Shown piece by piece: positions 25,060 to 37,640 of a stretch of 64,000 nucleotides of DNA. The stretch covers positions 766,128 to 830,127 of the forward strand of contig NMRA01000018.1 in assembly GCA_002633005.1 (NCBI GenBank), in the 5' to 3' direction. Positions within the stretch are counted from its first letter, which is position 1, and each line of letters opens with the position of its first letter. Origin of the DNA: Phoronis australis. Taxonomy: Eukaryota > Phoronida > Phoronidae. The position numbers and the translations under genes are program-made. The notes below the pieces were generated by a model. It saw only the letters and a program-made list of their open reading frames with translations, was not told the origin of the DNA and searched no databases.

Positions 25060-25990
25060 AAATTGTACGGAATATCGAATTTCGCAACATGCAGACGACA
25101 CATTAATTATAACAAATTGGATGGGTGGAATTTGTCATTCATGGTTGGCTACCATATTGTTCGCTGGTGTCTCCGGTCTCCAAGTGGATGTGGATAAGAC
25201 AAAAGCCACGTGTTATGGAAGTGAAACTGGCAGTGATGACGTGATTCCTACAAAAGAAAGTCTTTCGTGGACAAAATTTTTTTTATTTGTTTGGGGGTGG
25301 ATTTTGACACTCAATTGGATGGTATGACGCAAAAAACTTCACTGCAAGAGTGACTGATATTAAGTCTTTATTCAAAAGATGAAGTCGATGAAATTTAACG
25401 CCGTTTGATAGACTAACTGTACAAACGCTAGCTATTTCTAAACTTAATTTTGTGTTGTCAAGTTTATCAAATCCACCAGTAAAGGTCCTGATCGAATGAA
25501 TTGAATACCGTCGGTATTCTTTAGATTTGTGTGACAGGCTCGTAATGATAAAATTGAACGAAATACGGCCTGTATAGAACTAGATCAACGGGGACGTCAA
25601 ATAGTTAATGTACATACTTTAAGCAAAGCTTTAAAACTCGGTATGTTCCGTAGATATTTTGAAAGCCCCGCGTCTAAAAGTGGTCAGTTACTGTTACTCT
25701 ACCCGTTTCTAAAGAATTTTGCTTCACTTGGAGAAGACTTTATTGAGTCGAAGTTAACTCTAATTGATAGTTCCTGTTGACGCGACGTATTTGGAAGTAT
25801 GACATCTTTTTATAATCGCTGCGAATAAAGAAGACTTTTTGAATCAACATTTGTGATTTACTGGAAACTTGGGTATCGAAGGCAGAAGTGTTTTTATAAG
25901 TCTTGGTTTGTAAAAGGATTATGATTTGTCAGAGATATGTACCTTTGTGTCAGAAATTTAACTGTAGGTTTGTTTAAAAGGTAGCTATGT
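25060..25990 (+). pseudogene. L1/Tx1-like LINE relic, reverse transcriptase 3' half
   Basis: Conceptual translation in shifting frames gives QHADDTLI (a YADD-box relative near 25090), SGLQVDVDKTKAT (the SGL..N..KT segment), then SLSWTKFF and a LGVDFDT-type segment, then LTPFDRLTVQTLAISKLNFVL, typical of L1/Tx1 C-terminal regions. Near 25850-25960 a further segment resembles the FYKSWFxKG block. Many stops and frameshifts are present and no 3' tail is identified. Confidence 0.6.
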
Positions 25991-26703
25991 GTAGATGGAG
26001 AGAGAATGATTAAATCCAGTAATTAATTTATTATAAGATAACCACTAATTAGACCATATCCCAGCAAAGCCTGGTGAAGTAAAGCTCGAAAGCGCCGCGT
26101 TTTACATAGCGAAGTGTCTGGTAGCGCACAAAAGATTTCTGTGGACTTATCAGCATAAGATCTCCATGCACATGTACGTAACGAGCCCCACTGTGTGATC
26201 TGAGTACACTGGCAATTGACCGGTCATAAAACTGTATTACTTCAGCCTAGTTGTTTTCAGTCCCAAAAACACAACTTATCAACTTTTTGTCGGCGGTCAC
26301 GTTTGATATTTTATTGAATTTTTTCCGCAACAATGTATCATATTCATTACGCCACATCTTAAATGTCAATTATCATGTAGTGTTTGATTTTACTTTATTT
26401 CTGTTTCTGTTGACGAAGGACGTTATTATATCCGAAAATTTCAGTTGATCCATTCTTGTTTTATTTACCTATTTATATTTTATTCGAATTCGTGACGAAA
26501 AATACCGCAGAACGATACCTCACACTTTCGGCTCTGGCCCTAAACACGTATGACTACCTACGCGACTCGTTCAGTTCATTCTGTTAGAAAAGTTTCAAAA
26601 AATAGCAAAATATGTGTTTAAAAAATGTTTGAAAAGGTTCTTGTCGATTAGTATCGCACAGTGTAGCACATTTTGATGCGTTGGCATAATTTTTGAAACT
26701 ATT
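25991..26703. other. Sequence without recognised genes
   Basis: Nothing supported. The small open frame at 26251-26448 has a biased hydrophobic composition but no start context or family. Confidence 0.4.
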
Positions 26704-26708
26704 CCAAC

Positions 26709-27032
26709 CACGGGTGAGAAACATGACCGCCGGTCCTTTTAAATCGGACCGCCTCACCCAAAACAGGACCTCCAGGGATCAAATGGGACTGTCGCACCAG
26801 AAAATGGGACAGACGCACCTAAAAACATGACCGCCCCATCAGAAAACAGGACCGTCGGGGACTGAACATGACCGCCGGACAATATGCGCTTTCAATCCCC
26901 GGCGGTCCTGTTTTGTGGTGGGGCGGTCATGTTTTTAGGTGCGTCAGTCCCATTTTCTGACGCGACTGTCCCATTTGATCCCCGGAGGCCCTGTTTCGGG
27001 TGAGTCAGTCCGATTGTTGTTTCTCACCCGTG
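26709..27032. mobile_element. 324-bp foldback element with 5-bp target duplication
   Basis: The whole element is one imperfect inverted repeat. The ends are CACGGGTGAGAAACA and its inverse at 27018-27032, and the arms stay complementary almost to the centre near 26870. Each arm is built of reiterated phrases of the type AACATGACCGCC, AAACAGGACC and AAATGGGAC. CCAAC flanks both ends (26704-26708 and 27033-27037), a perfect 5-bp target duplication. No coding. It is a foldback or MITE-type non-autonomous element; the superfamily is not clear. Confidence 0.85.
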
Positions 27033-27037
27033 CCAAC

Positions 27038-28540
27038 TGTGCATTAATTACGGTAGTGACTTGACGGAAGTTTGTTTTCGTCATGCAACGTGGTCAGACG
27101 TTTCCTAATAGGATGATTTTCGAATGACTTTTACTTTGGCGGTGTTTAAGTGCAGCCAGAAAGTGGAGGCGGTGGTCGAGCTGCCGTCAGATGAGCAGAC
27201 GTGATCGACGACGAGGTCGTCACACCAGATCGCTACGTTGTAAGTTGTACGCTTCCCAGGCCGACCTGGTGCCGGTTGCGAGTACAATTTTCGGCGTAGG
27301 AGCTGGCAAGGAAACTATTGTACGTCGTTACGATCGAGCTGAGAAAAACTGAGGTACAATGTAGCAATCATTCAATTTCACCTTGTACGATGTGGAACGC
27401 AGTTGAGAACGTGCGAACTTGCGTATACAAGATAGATTTCAAGCCCATGGATACTACGGTAACGACCATAACTTGGAGAAAACATCTGTAACCAATTTCT
27501 GAATGGCATGAAATCGGTCAATTGTTTTATGTTTCAATGTTTATAAAGAAAAAAATAATGCACAATTCATCTATTCCACAATGAACGAACGCTGACAAAT
27601 AGGTACATGTATGTGGATAATTTAAATCGGTCTCAATATTGTCTACATGTAATGTGCCATTCTTATGTTTTAGGCCTTTGTTCTACTGTTACGTACCTAG
27701 AAATTCATATTGTTTATACTTAAATCTGAATGACTTATTTGCGATGCCTTCACTTTAGCTTGGTATTCATTATTTCTGAGCCAAAAGGAGACATTAAATT
27801 TTTGTATCTTAGGAATCAGGAAAGGCTAATGCTGAAGAAGTGGCTTCTACTGAAGTTGATGACCTACCGATTATTAGTAAAAGGTTGGGTAAGGAAATGT
27901 TGAAAACCAGCGGGAAGTTGCCCTGAAACGATGAAAAATTCACTCTAGTGGACGAGTTTGTGAGAGGGCTAGAGAGAGAGGCCGAAAAGTCTACACCCAG
28001 AAGATGAATTTGTAACTTGAGGAACGCGTCGGGGAAAAAGTATTTGCCAAAGGTCACTGGCTTACACCTCATCAGGTCAAAAGTTAATTTTTGAGATTGG
28101 TCACTCTCAGCAAATGTGGGAAACTGGGACAGTTGTATGTAAGAGATGTGTCGGAGGAAGTGGAGGGTGCGGTTGAAAGAGACAGTCTACGCTTTAAGAT
28201 CGGATGTAGCATTGTAAATGTCAAAGGGATGAAACAGTCAGTACCTGTAAATGTTCTGGCTGATCATCTAAAACCAGTGATGGCATTATTATGCAATGTA
28301 AACACAGCTCTGTAGGGAAGTAGAAATGTTTGTTGTTGCAAGCTTTGTTTGCACGAGAACTGCAGCGCAAATAACATTAAATTTACCTGGAATGAATATT
28401 TGTTCAGCTACCGATCACAATCCTGGGCAAGTGGATTGAGATGGTACAGCCACATGGTAAATGGCACACAGCCCTTTTCGTTTAGCCACTGGAGTTCTTG
28501 GTCTGACAGGATTTCTCAGTGTGACCATTACATTTAGAAG
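27038..28540. other. Mostly unknown sequence, one weak coding-like stretch
   Basis: Around 27812-27920 (plus strand) a clean acceptor (TTTTTGTATCTTAG) is followed by about 35 open codons starting ESGKANAEEVASTEVDD, after which stops accumulate. No family recognised. The rest holds nothing I can support. Confidence 0.3.
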
Positions 28541-29054
28541 TGTGACGGGAGCGCCGTCTATTGATGGAGCCGTGAGTGAGGACGAGTCGTCAGTTTAGTT
28601 TCGGAAACTAGAGTGTATTATATTTTAAAGGGGTGTAAGATGGTCAATTCCTTATATGGAACTTCCGATGACGACATTTTTAGTTCTATTCTGATTGGTT
28701 TTCACAGTTATCTTGAGACCCCTATTTTGGCGTAATTTGCAACATTCGCGGTGCGAATAAGCCTATAAAAATGGGCCCCTCACGCTAAAACTTCGGATTT
28801 TGCCGGGTCTGGACTCTATCCGCAAGGAATCCCAACCAAGCAACTTAGCTGCTTGGGCCTTTTAAATTTGGACTTTGACGTTTTTAGCGAATTCTTCTTG
28901 TTTATAAATTCTTTGGGTTAAAAGTTAAAGCTGCGATGTCGACGGAAGTTAGCGATGAGTTGTAAGTTTGTAGAATGGTGTTTCATATATATTGTATAAT
29001 AAAATTCAGTATATTTATCTACTTCTCTATTGTTTCACTCTCTATAAGTTGTCA
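28541..29054 (+). repeat. LTR of an LTR retrotransposon
   Basis: 514 bp beginning TGTGACGGGAG and ending GTTGTCA (TG...CA). It carries a TATAAAA box at 28764-28770 and an AATAAA signal at 28998-29003, in the order expected for U3-R-U5. Directly downstream TGG (29058-29060) starts a possible primer-binding site containing GATTCGAAC, the complement of a tRNA T-loop. The 5-bp flanks do not match, which fits a 5' LTR better than a solo LTR. Its orientation is opposite to the Gypsy integrase at 30315-31830, so they are probably different insertions. Confidence 0.6.
28764..28770 (+). promoter_or_regulatory. TATA box inside the LTR
   Basis: TATAAAA, 234 bp upstream of the AATAAA signal of the same LTR. 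It is probably the U3 promoter of the retrotransposon. Confidence 0.5.
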
Positions 29055-29146
29055 CCATGGTTCTGTCGTATGCGATTCGAACGAGTGAAAAAGTACACAA
29101 CGCTGCAAATATTTTTATCGGCTACGAACAGTCGACATTTTAGAAA

Positions 29147-29383
29147 CTAAGTAGATCGGTGCTGGTCGCCCCACCGATTCCCGTTACAGAAGTTTGTTTC
29201 GCGATTTCTGGCCGCTGTACTGTTTCTTCTCCTTGAAATTGAATTAATGTTTCCGCATTGTACATACCAATATGGATTTTTGCTTTTGAATGAGTATTTA
29301 GTACTGCCATTTGATTCCTTGTTGCAGTGTGGCTGGTTCTGTTCATACCTTTCTGCCTGGGTTGTAAACCCACATTCTGTCAA
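29147..29383 (-). pseudogene. Possible LINE endonuclease fragment
   Basis: One minus-strand frame contains AKIHIGMYNAETL, which resembles the KIxIGTWNVRTL start of RTE-type endonucleases (craniofacial-protein-2-like), followed by an EIAKQ stretch. Only this start region is seen and no catalytic GDFN or SDH box follows. Weak assignment. Confidence 0.3.
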
Positions 29384-30314
29384 GGAAGTGAAGTTTTGAT
29401 TTAGACCATTTTCCCCTTTAAACTGTTCTCAATTTGTTCCTTATCCAGATGGGATATGATTTCTGGAATTGCAACTGGAGTGTTGAAAAGATCAAGAAGG
29501 CATTTGTTGATTATACTCATGAGATTTGTACTTTGGACTGTACAGTCATATTTGTATATAAAACATATTTTATAGTATACCAGTTTGTGGTTGGTGTACT
29601 ATATTTACAACTTGGATGAATTGTATGCGAGATAAACAACTTTCAAGTGAGATAAGGAATAAATTGGTCACACGTTGTTTTATTTTTTAGGTGTATGATC
29701 TTCCAGTAAGTGATTGCTTTTGAAAAACCAGTGCTGAATGTGATATTAACTCTTTATTTAAAGGGGAATAAATCCATAAACCTACGTCTTCGAGAACTTT
29801 TACTCCAACTACATGTTACAAGGATGGGGATTGGAGTCTTAATAAAACGGAATCTGAACCCGAACCGTGAGCAATACAACACAATACATGGAAATAAAAA
29901 TATAGTGTTTAGGTTTCATGGTAAGGATTCGTATAAGAGTTACTACGGTGCGAGATAAGTGTTTGTCGATACTTTGGGATTCCTCCTCTGTGGTCACCCA
30001 CTGGAAACCTGGTCACATAGAAATCGATAAATCATCATCTCCATTGTTCCCCTTGTTATAAATATAATGACAAGTATTTATCGGTAACGGTCTGATTTAC
30101 AACCTACGTGCTATTTCCACGCGACCTGTAGTGTTCTATCCAACAATGACGAAACAAAGGAAAACAATTAATCGTACGACCGATAGAAGAAAATTATGCG
30201 ATGAGTTGGCATGGAGTTTGCCTCTGTATATCTTGTCGCTCGAATGTTTTTAAAGAACTGCTAAGCCAATATTTCATCAAGAAAACAACAGAATTTTGTA
30301 TCATTCATTTAACA
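29384..30314. other. Sequence without recognised genes
   Basis: Short AT-rich open frames only; nothing supported. Confidence 0.4.
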
Positions 30315-31830
30315 TTACAATGCATTACATGAACATTTGATCAACAGAAAATCTGATTTGAATCTTTGTGACGAAATCCCTATGTGAAAATTACAAGGCA
30401 TTACAACTATAAAATCAAAATAACATACATTTGTCGAATTCATGTCTGTAACCCAGATCATTGGGGAGGACATAATCGATTTTGTATTAAAATGGAATTG
30501 GGCGAACACACGGATATCATTTCTAGCTTTACTTCTATCATTCGAAGTGTCAGTAAAATACTGAGCACGCTGCCGAGCGTCTTTCGTTTTCCCTGCTCTT
30601 AACTTTACATACTCGTATGTGCAACCATTTGTCAGATTTGTTGCGTCAAAACGCAGGAGGAAATCCGAAGGAAATTTCGGTTCCCTTCCAAAGAACAACA
30701 AAAACGGGGAGTACTTAGTAGTGCAGTTTGGAGTCGAATTATACGACATCACCAGATCATGCACATTTTCCGGCCATTTACGCTTGTGATCAATTGGCAA
30801 AGTATTCAACAGATTTTGCAATGTGCGATTAAAACGCTCATACTGTGAACCATTCCCTCAAGATGATATGGGGTTGTACGGGATTTCTGAATGTCATATA
30901 ATTTACAGAACTGCTTGACCAGATCGCTTTCAAAACTGCGACCCTGATCGCTATGAATCATGTCAGGAATACCGAACCTATTGAACCATTGCTCAGCCAA
31001 AGCCTTGTCAACAAACCGTTAGGGCAGTTTGATTGCGTGTCACAGCAACCTGCGTAAACTTCGTGAATACGTCAGCCATCACTAAAACGTTATCCCCACC
31101 GCCACTGGACGGTTCTAGAACAGTAAAATCTACGGCTAACACTTCATTGGGTCTACATGCAGTCACGTGACTCATGATCGTCCTCAGTTTCATATATGGA
31201 CTCTTAGAAATTTGACACCTCGCACATGATTTGCAGTAGTCTGCCACATCTCTCTGCATACCAACCTAAAAGTAACGGTTGCTAATCAAAGCAAATGTAC
31301 TCTCATACCCTTGGTGCCCAGCTGCAGTGCATCACGTTAAGACTCCATAATTTCATTTCGTAGCGACTGTGGCACGGCACAGCTAACGTACTAACAACTT
31401 CATTATCAACTGACGAGACCGTGTTTATGAACAGCATTCCCCGAACTAAGCACAGATCATTCCAATACCTCAAATATTTCCGTACACCGCTATTTGCAGT
31501 ATCACCAGGCTTACGTTTTGCTTGGAAACATTCCATCACGCCACCAAGAATAATATCATTACATAATATACCTATTCTAACAAGCAGAAAGATTCCATTT
31601 GTGCCAGATACTCCCAGTACAAACATATGGACAGACTCGGCTGTGATAGCATCACGTTCCTGATGTGTTCCTGATGTGACGTGTTTTCGAAGATAGCTAT
31701 ACGTCAAAAGCAATGCATCCCATAGTGACAGGTGGATTGTAACCCTTCTTACCCGATTCTTCTGCTGTTCTTGACTACTCTTCAGCAGCTCCGAACTTGT
31801 TAAGTATACCAGACGATGCAAACCAGCAAG
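30315..31830 (-). pseudogene. Ty3/Gypsy pol remnant: RNase H-integrase linker and integrase
   Basis: Read on the minus strand from 31830, there is a linker segment (VRKYLRYWNDLCLVRGMLF) just before the integrase. Next come the zinc-binding Cys pair (DYCKSCARC, about 31220-31236), the first catalytic Asp (LAVDFTVLE), the second Asp in HSDQGRSFES (about 30930), and the PYHLEG box with the catalytic Glu (about 30845). The C-terminal part continues to about 30315 (NSTPNCTTKYSPF, FFGREPKFP). Breaks separate 31303-31821, 31008-31259, 30806-31000 and 30315-30821, so it is inactive. Reverse transcriptase and gag are absent from the adjoining sequence. It lies about 0.2 kb beyond the stop codon of the DUF229 gene, in the same orientation. 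Confidence 0.8.
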
Positions 31831-32026
31831 AACTGCTCTTCACAATCACGAAGCAGTTCCAATTCCAAAAGGCTCCGCATCGGTCATTACCACATTACCA
31901 CACTTTTGGGGTCTGAAAACTCACATGTTGATTTGGGTGAAAGTCAATACTACCCGCTAGTGTTTTAGGGGCTTAATCTGTCCAGTCCTGTCAAAACATT
32001 ATTGATTTGTACTTTTATGGCAAACA

Positions 32027-33867
32027 TTAGTATATGTTACTTCTACAATAGCAAAATTTTCTAAGATTAAAATCGTCCGTAATACAACTAGACGTATTTC
32101 CATATAAATTAATGCGACTAATGTCACCCATAACTTGGAATTCACTCTGCTCGTGACGTACAGTTGCTTGGAATTGACCGCTGCCAGGCTGGGTTTGAAT
32201 GGTAATCAGATATAACGTAAAAGATGTCTGTAACTTATGCCAATTACTGTCGTAACAGACGTCTTTCACAGTACAACCTCTTGAGTAAGTCTGGTCGTGG
32301 ACAGATGTTGAAGCATCAATAATGTTGGTTATTTCCTGCTCTAGACAAAGCCCTTTCTTCAGATTACTGAGCTCATTAATACGACTCAGTAAGGCCTTGC
32401 TTGCCTTGACAACATTCGAATCGGTAACTTTTAGTTTCTTTTCCTCTCGACAGGCGCAATAGTGAACAGGGATGCCGGCATCCGAACACACCCTGCCCTT
32501 TGGAATGTTTTCGAAGAGACTAATACCATAGTCGCTTGGCTTGTCATACTCGCATCCTACACACAAGTCTCGCAACGTTTGATGTACATCAAAAGGGGTA
32601 GTTAACATATGCTGATTCCTTCTTAATGCTTTATCGTACGCTGGGTATTTTTTGCCAAACCACGGCGGAAAAGCCATAAAAATCATGGGCAAATTTTCCT
32701 CGTAACGACCCACGTATGTAGATCGGATACCACCAAAACGATAACCGTGGTCTCCGAATATAATAATCACAGTGTTGTTGAAAATATTCGAGGCGTTGAT
32801 GTAGCGGACAAATTCCGTATAATCTCCATTTGTTTTACCAACGGCATTGATATTATCGTGCGATATGAAGGTATTAAACACAAAGGCAAAGAAGGGGACC
32901 TTTGTCGCGTGGTACGTGGTAGCGAATTGCCTTGCATAATCCAAAGTCCATTTGTGAAGACCCTTTCGTCCACAGCACCACGTTGGACTTTGCTTGCAAA
33001 GAACAGACTTCTCCAGCGCAAGAGACATGTGGCGGTAATAGTGGTGCGCAGGATATTTAGAAAATCCTTTCTTCAGATAGTTGAATATTGAACCTTCAGT
33101 GGCGTCCTCGGCATACAAACTGGCGTATCCTTTGGACATGAACCTTTTCCAAATAAATGGCTGATCGTCCAAATGTCGTGAAGAATCCCACTTTGTTTCA
33201 TCAATTGTTTTTCCCATGGTGAGTGGACATATGTTTAAAAACGTATTATCGCCGACCCTATTGTATCCATTAAGTTCGATTCCATTCAAATCCTTAAGCA
33301 TATATTCCCTGAGCTTGGTAAGTTGCCGGTGCCCATTCAACCTCGACATGGAGTCAATGCCGATCATAAGGACATTAAGTTCCTCGTCAATTTTATTTCG
33401 TTTAATCCTAAAGCTTTTCTTAGGTGTGGGCAACATATTCATCTTGTTCTTGTATTTATAGTAGTTACCGACAAATGTTTGGGTAAGGAAGTCGTCGTAT
33501 ACAAGTGTATCCTTGTCATTTACGCAATGCACGTACACAAAATCTGCGGACACGTTGACACCTTTACTATCAAATAATGGTAAATCGACTGGTTTCCCCA
33601 GGTCCCATTTTGAGTCGTCCTTTTCCACGAAGCTTCGCGTTATAGGGCTAAACGTACACTTAACCACCGATCCTAATTGACGAAGACCTTCAGTCGGGGT
33701 CAATACACCTTTGTCAAGATTGGCAAGTTTTTTGTATTTCATACAAATTAACGGTCTAGTCTCAGTCTTAACGTATTTCTTGATAGAGACGTGCCAGGGG
33801 TCAACGTCCAGAATTCGACAGGATGGCGTGTACACCGTATAACCACCGACTCGACCGCTCACAGAAC
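32027..33867 (-). CDS. DUF229 (alkaline-phosphatase/sulfatase-fold) ectodomain, last exon
   Basis: One uninterrupted exon of 613 codons on the minus strand, ending at a stop at 32027. I take the start as the acceptor ATATTTCTAG|GT at 33868/33867 in phase 1, just before SVSGRVGGYTVYTPSCRI. The YTVxTPxCRIxDVDP start is the N-terminal mark of DUF229. Numbering from the upstream in-frame ATG at 34084, the nucleophile-site region is NVLMIGIDSMSR (residues 237-248), a Thr follows at 281, SHD lies at 408-410 and the metal-site GDHG at 444-447. Many cysteines in the C-terminal third suggest a disulphide-bonded extracellular or lumenal protein. DUF229 proteins share the sulfatase fold, but their substrates are unknown to me. 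Exons upstream on the same strand (52854-53039, 58397-58473) fit in phase. Confidence 0.9.
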
Positions 33868-34084
33868 CTAGAAATATTGCAAATGCCATAATTTCAAATA
33901 ACTGACGTTCATCCACCCACCTCAACATTCTCATGATACCACTGAGAAAAATCAGTAGCAACTTCATCTCATTACAGCGCAAATTAATCAAAAATCGAAA
34001 CCTTCCATCTGAATCTAGGTTTGAGAATAAATAGTTCCTATAAATGCAGGACACGATCCCACAACGCGAAGACCATGTGAGCAA
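33868..34084 (-). other. Open extension upstream of the DUF229 exon
   Basis: The DUF229 frame stays open for another 72 codons to an ATG at 34084. A second in-frame ATG at 33967 is followed by LLLIFLSG and, later, a hydrophobic EIMAFAIFLG. It could be an alternative first exon supplying its own signal-anchor, or simply intron sequence that happens to be open. A further acceptor-like TTTTTCTCAG lies near 33940. Confidence 0.4.
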
Positions 34085-37000
34085 AATAATTCAAATGGGT
34101 CCTGGGAAATCAAAGGAACTGTTCCATCCAACAGCATTTCCACGCTATCAAGCTTTTGAGCCCATTCGATGTTTACGGCGCCCCATTGCCAGGCTACTCC
34201 AACAGCACGGTTCAGGTACCTATGAACATGGCAGTAAACTCAGCTCATGACTCACAAACAAATCCCGCACTTACAAAGCATGGTCTACGCACCACAAAAA
34301 AATGACTGCCCCACTCGCATGACGATCACGGGCATTTCCCTACGAGGACTCCGTCAGCCGCGTTTACGGGCGCCAGAACGATGTTTGCTTCCTGGAGCCG
34401 TAGTTTTGCCGTGCAAAAGCCGCGTTTTGTGAGTCCGGGTCCGTGTTTGTAAGTCAGTGAACTGAGTTCACAAACCCGTGAGTACCGTCCACAAGAGCAG
34501 AGCTACACTATGTTGATGAGTGTGTAAGCCGAGTTGTTTGGGTAGCCAGGGAATACGTTCAAAGGCACAGTATTATACTGTATGCCGCCGTGTTTTTGCG
34601 TCAAGTGCCTATGCTGCCTGGATAACATCCACACCTCTGCATAAATAATTCTCAGCAAAAATAACATTCTTTAAGCAAGCATAATTCCCTAAACCGTCTT
34701 TTGTGGCTGAGTTGCAATTCCTTCTCAGTTACTTTCAAAACCTATCTTGTGTTCCCGGTTTTATTCTACTGGGACTTCCTTCTACAATGTATGATTCCAC
34801 TGACTTCGAGTCGGGCATAACTGACATGCGTTCAGTAATGCTAGGACCTACGGTAGGACCTAGCTAAAATCTAGCCAAAGTCACGTGATCTCATTTAAAA
34901 TATACGGTAATATTTCACATAATCTCGCAGTCTTGCTTTTTAGCGAGGTCCAAGCGTTACTGAACGAGAGGCTGTTTGACACTGTTCAGCAACTGTCTTA
35001 TCAACTTAGGATTTTGGTAAAAACGCTCGCGTCCTTTAAAGCTTTTTGAAGGCAAATGAGACAAGTGATCATATATTCGGGAAACTTGTACACAACCATC
35101 AATCCCGGAAATGACAGAAACAGTTTTTGTTAGACTTAGGTTGGATTCTGCAAACAGATGATTCAGAAAACTGAAAATACCTAGCAGGTAACTTTGTACA
35201 CACCAGTGCCAGCAGGCTCAGCAAAGCTAAACATACACTTAAAACAATGTGTTGAATTACAATCTGCCTAATAACCATATATTCCAAACGAATGATGATA
35301 TCAAAACATATTCTTGCAAAATACATACCAAACTCAATACATTTTGCTGGAGCCACACGGGTTGTCTCGGACACAGCAGACGAAGGAAATTGATAAATGA
35401 CCTACCACGGGTATTTTACGAGCCATCTTTGGTATGTGTGGCCTAAATCTGGTATTTTAATGAATTATTGTCGATTTCCATATTGCATGAGACCTTTCTT
35501 TTGACGTCGCGTGTAAACAATGACCGATAAAAGCGAGTTGACAGGAAGTATGTGAATTACAATTCAAGTAACAAAATCCCGAGTCAATGATGCTAAAAAT
35601 TCTTAATTCGCGACTTCAAAGTACGACTGCAAAATTTATGGACTATATCAGTTGTCTGGGAAAATGGTGTTGTGTTAAACGGCAACTTGAGAGAGAACAC
35701 ATTTTTGCAGTGTTCATTATTGAAACAGGGAAACAGGTTGACAGTGGCATATTTTCAATGAAACAAAATGCAACACAAATGGGAATACCTTCACTTTTGC
35801 CACAGGACAGAAAATCAGTTTTTCTTAATACATGTATTTTTAGCTAAAGAAACTGCAACGAACCTATCATTTTCCCCACCTGTTGACGTGTTTTTTATAT
35901 CTAAAGAAATGTTAGAAAAGAGAACTGTAAGTTTTTGCATTACAATGCTAGACGTTTTGTGCTAAATGAGCAAAATGTGCACTCATTTACTAAACACATC
36001 AATAATTATTAAAAAATAACATGTGGTGACACTGCAAAACGGTAATGTCACTGCTTTGCTGGGAATGCGATTGCCATGATAGAAGTGCGTGTGCAACGGT
36101 TTGTACGGTTTCCTAAGGGAAGTTAATGAAAGCAGTTTTCTTCCCTGTCACATTTCACGTAATGATTTAGTCATCGATAATTCCTCAATCCCCGAATGAT
36201 ATTCCAGATTTTTTGCCGATTTATGACTAGACGTCTCGTCCCGTTCACTGATGAACTCTGAATGCCTATACTATAAATAGTGTTTTAACTCAAGCGCCAA
36301 ATGTCAGCTAACTTGATACATCCCGGTAAAATGCAAAGATACAGCATCAAAGCTTTGACATCTGCATATGCCTACACGGCAATGGGTTCTATGCAAGAGA
36401 TAACAGAGGTCCAAATGTCGACTAGGAGTTTTGCCGGGGCTGACGTGGACAACCGGTTTACTAGAAAAGAACACCACCGCTGGCAATTAAGGTACAAACT
36501 TTTAAATTCGACCTCCCGTCAAAGAAAATGTGCAATTCGAACTCTCCCTTAAAAACGTTGGTTTCAGGCCTGTGATATGGTACCCGACTCCTGTACTGGG
36601 GTCACCAGCCCACCACTGCATTAATAAAAAGGATAATTTCAATATGCCGTCAATCGTTGGTGTGACCATGCCAATTTTAGGAGTAATGAGTCAAGTGTAG
36701 GCCGGAGAGAATGAGCCCTGACTGAATCAGTCACTGAGATTTTGGCTGCTCCGCTCCGGCCGACTGACTTTCTTTGATAAGCTGTTTCAAATTTCTTGAG
36801 ACATTTTCTGGCGGGAGATAAAGAACTCGGGAAGTAGAGCTTAATAGTTGGCAAATGTATCCATAAATGGTAGGATAATATTGTATTGAACAGTTACAGA
36901 ACACTCAGCATTCCACGTTATACTCTTGTAATTGTAGCGAGCGCGGACGATAACATAGTTGCTAGGGTAGTCGATGCGAATATAGGGAGCGCTGAATCAG

Positions 37001-37480
37001 CGCGACTTTTCGTGGTTTTGCATTTCACATCATAACTGAAAAGTTCTATAGCAACTGAAGTACGATTCTCAGATTTGAGTACGCGTTTGGAGTCTACTCG
37101 AAATGTGACATTAAATACGCTTTTTCGATTAGGCCTACGACTCCAGTGAGCACGATTTTGAGTATGAAATCTCGAGTATGAGTATGAGCCTGACGGAGAT
37201 TGCAGACCGAGCCCCGGAGTCACAGTCGACGAGCTGGGATGCGGCAACGTTGAGTTAATTCATTTACCGAAACATTTCCATAATAAAATCAGTTGCATGC
37301 TTTCTGCACAAGTCATTCGTTTATAATTAATTTTTGGATAAGAATTCAAATAAAATAACTTTATTGACCGCTTCTGTGCTAAGCATTCGTTACAACACCC
37401 AGCAACACTGTACACAATCGGTTGTCAAGCGATAGAGGCATACATTTCCCATAATGCAACTACGGCGGCAAATTCAAGAT
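34085..37480. other. Intronic sequence without recognised features
   Basis: In the proposed gene model this is intron between the ShKT exon and the DUF229 exon. I see no coding family in any frame; the open frame at 36918-37247 (minus) is of low complexity. No tandem repeats of note. Confidence 0.4.
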
Positions 37481-37640
37481 GGCGGGTTTGCACATTCGCT
37501 ATGGAACTACTTCCACTAATCGCTGCGCCACCTGCGGGATCAAGCTGACAACAATATAGTGTCGGCAACACACTCACAGCTTGAGAGAGACAGAGAACAC
37601 ACATTTCAACTAATTCAATTATTCATTGTAATAGAAACGC
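37481..37640 (+). repeat. Tandem-array fragment, left of a LINE insertion
   Basis: It contains CACTAATCGCTGCGCCACCTG and a TTTCAACTAATTCAA phrase shared with the array at 47800-48425. The two pieces flank a LINE copy, so they were probably contiguous before the LINE inserted. Confidence 0.65.

Noticed and set aside
24643-25103. Overlapping 127-, 122- and 82-codon frames on both strands
   Set aside because: They overlap a G-run, occupy opposite strands of the same DNA and show no family features.
28541-31830. LTR and Gypsy integrase as one element
   Set aside because: The LTR signals read on the plus strand and the integrase on the minus strand, with no second LTR found.
36918-37247. 109-codon minus-strand frame rich in Ser and Thr
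   Set aside because: Low complexity, no start context, no splice sites, no motif.
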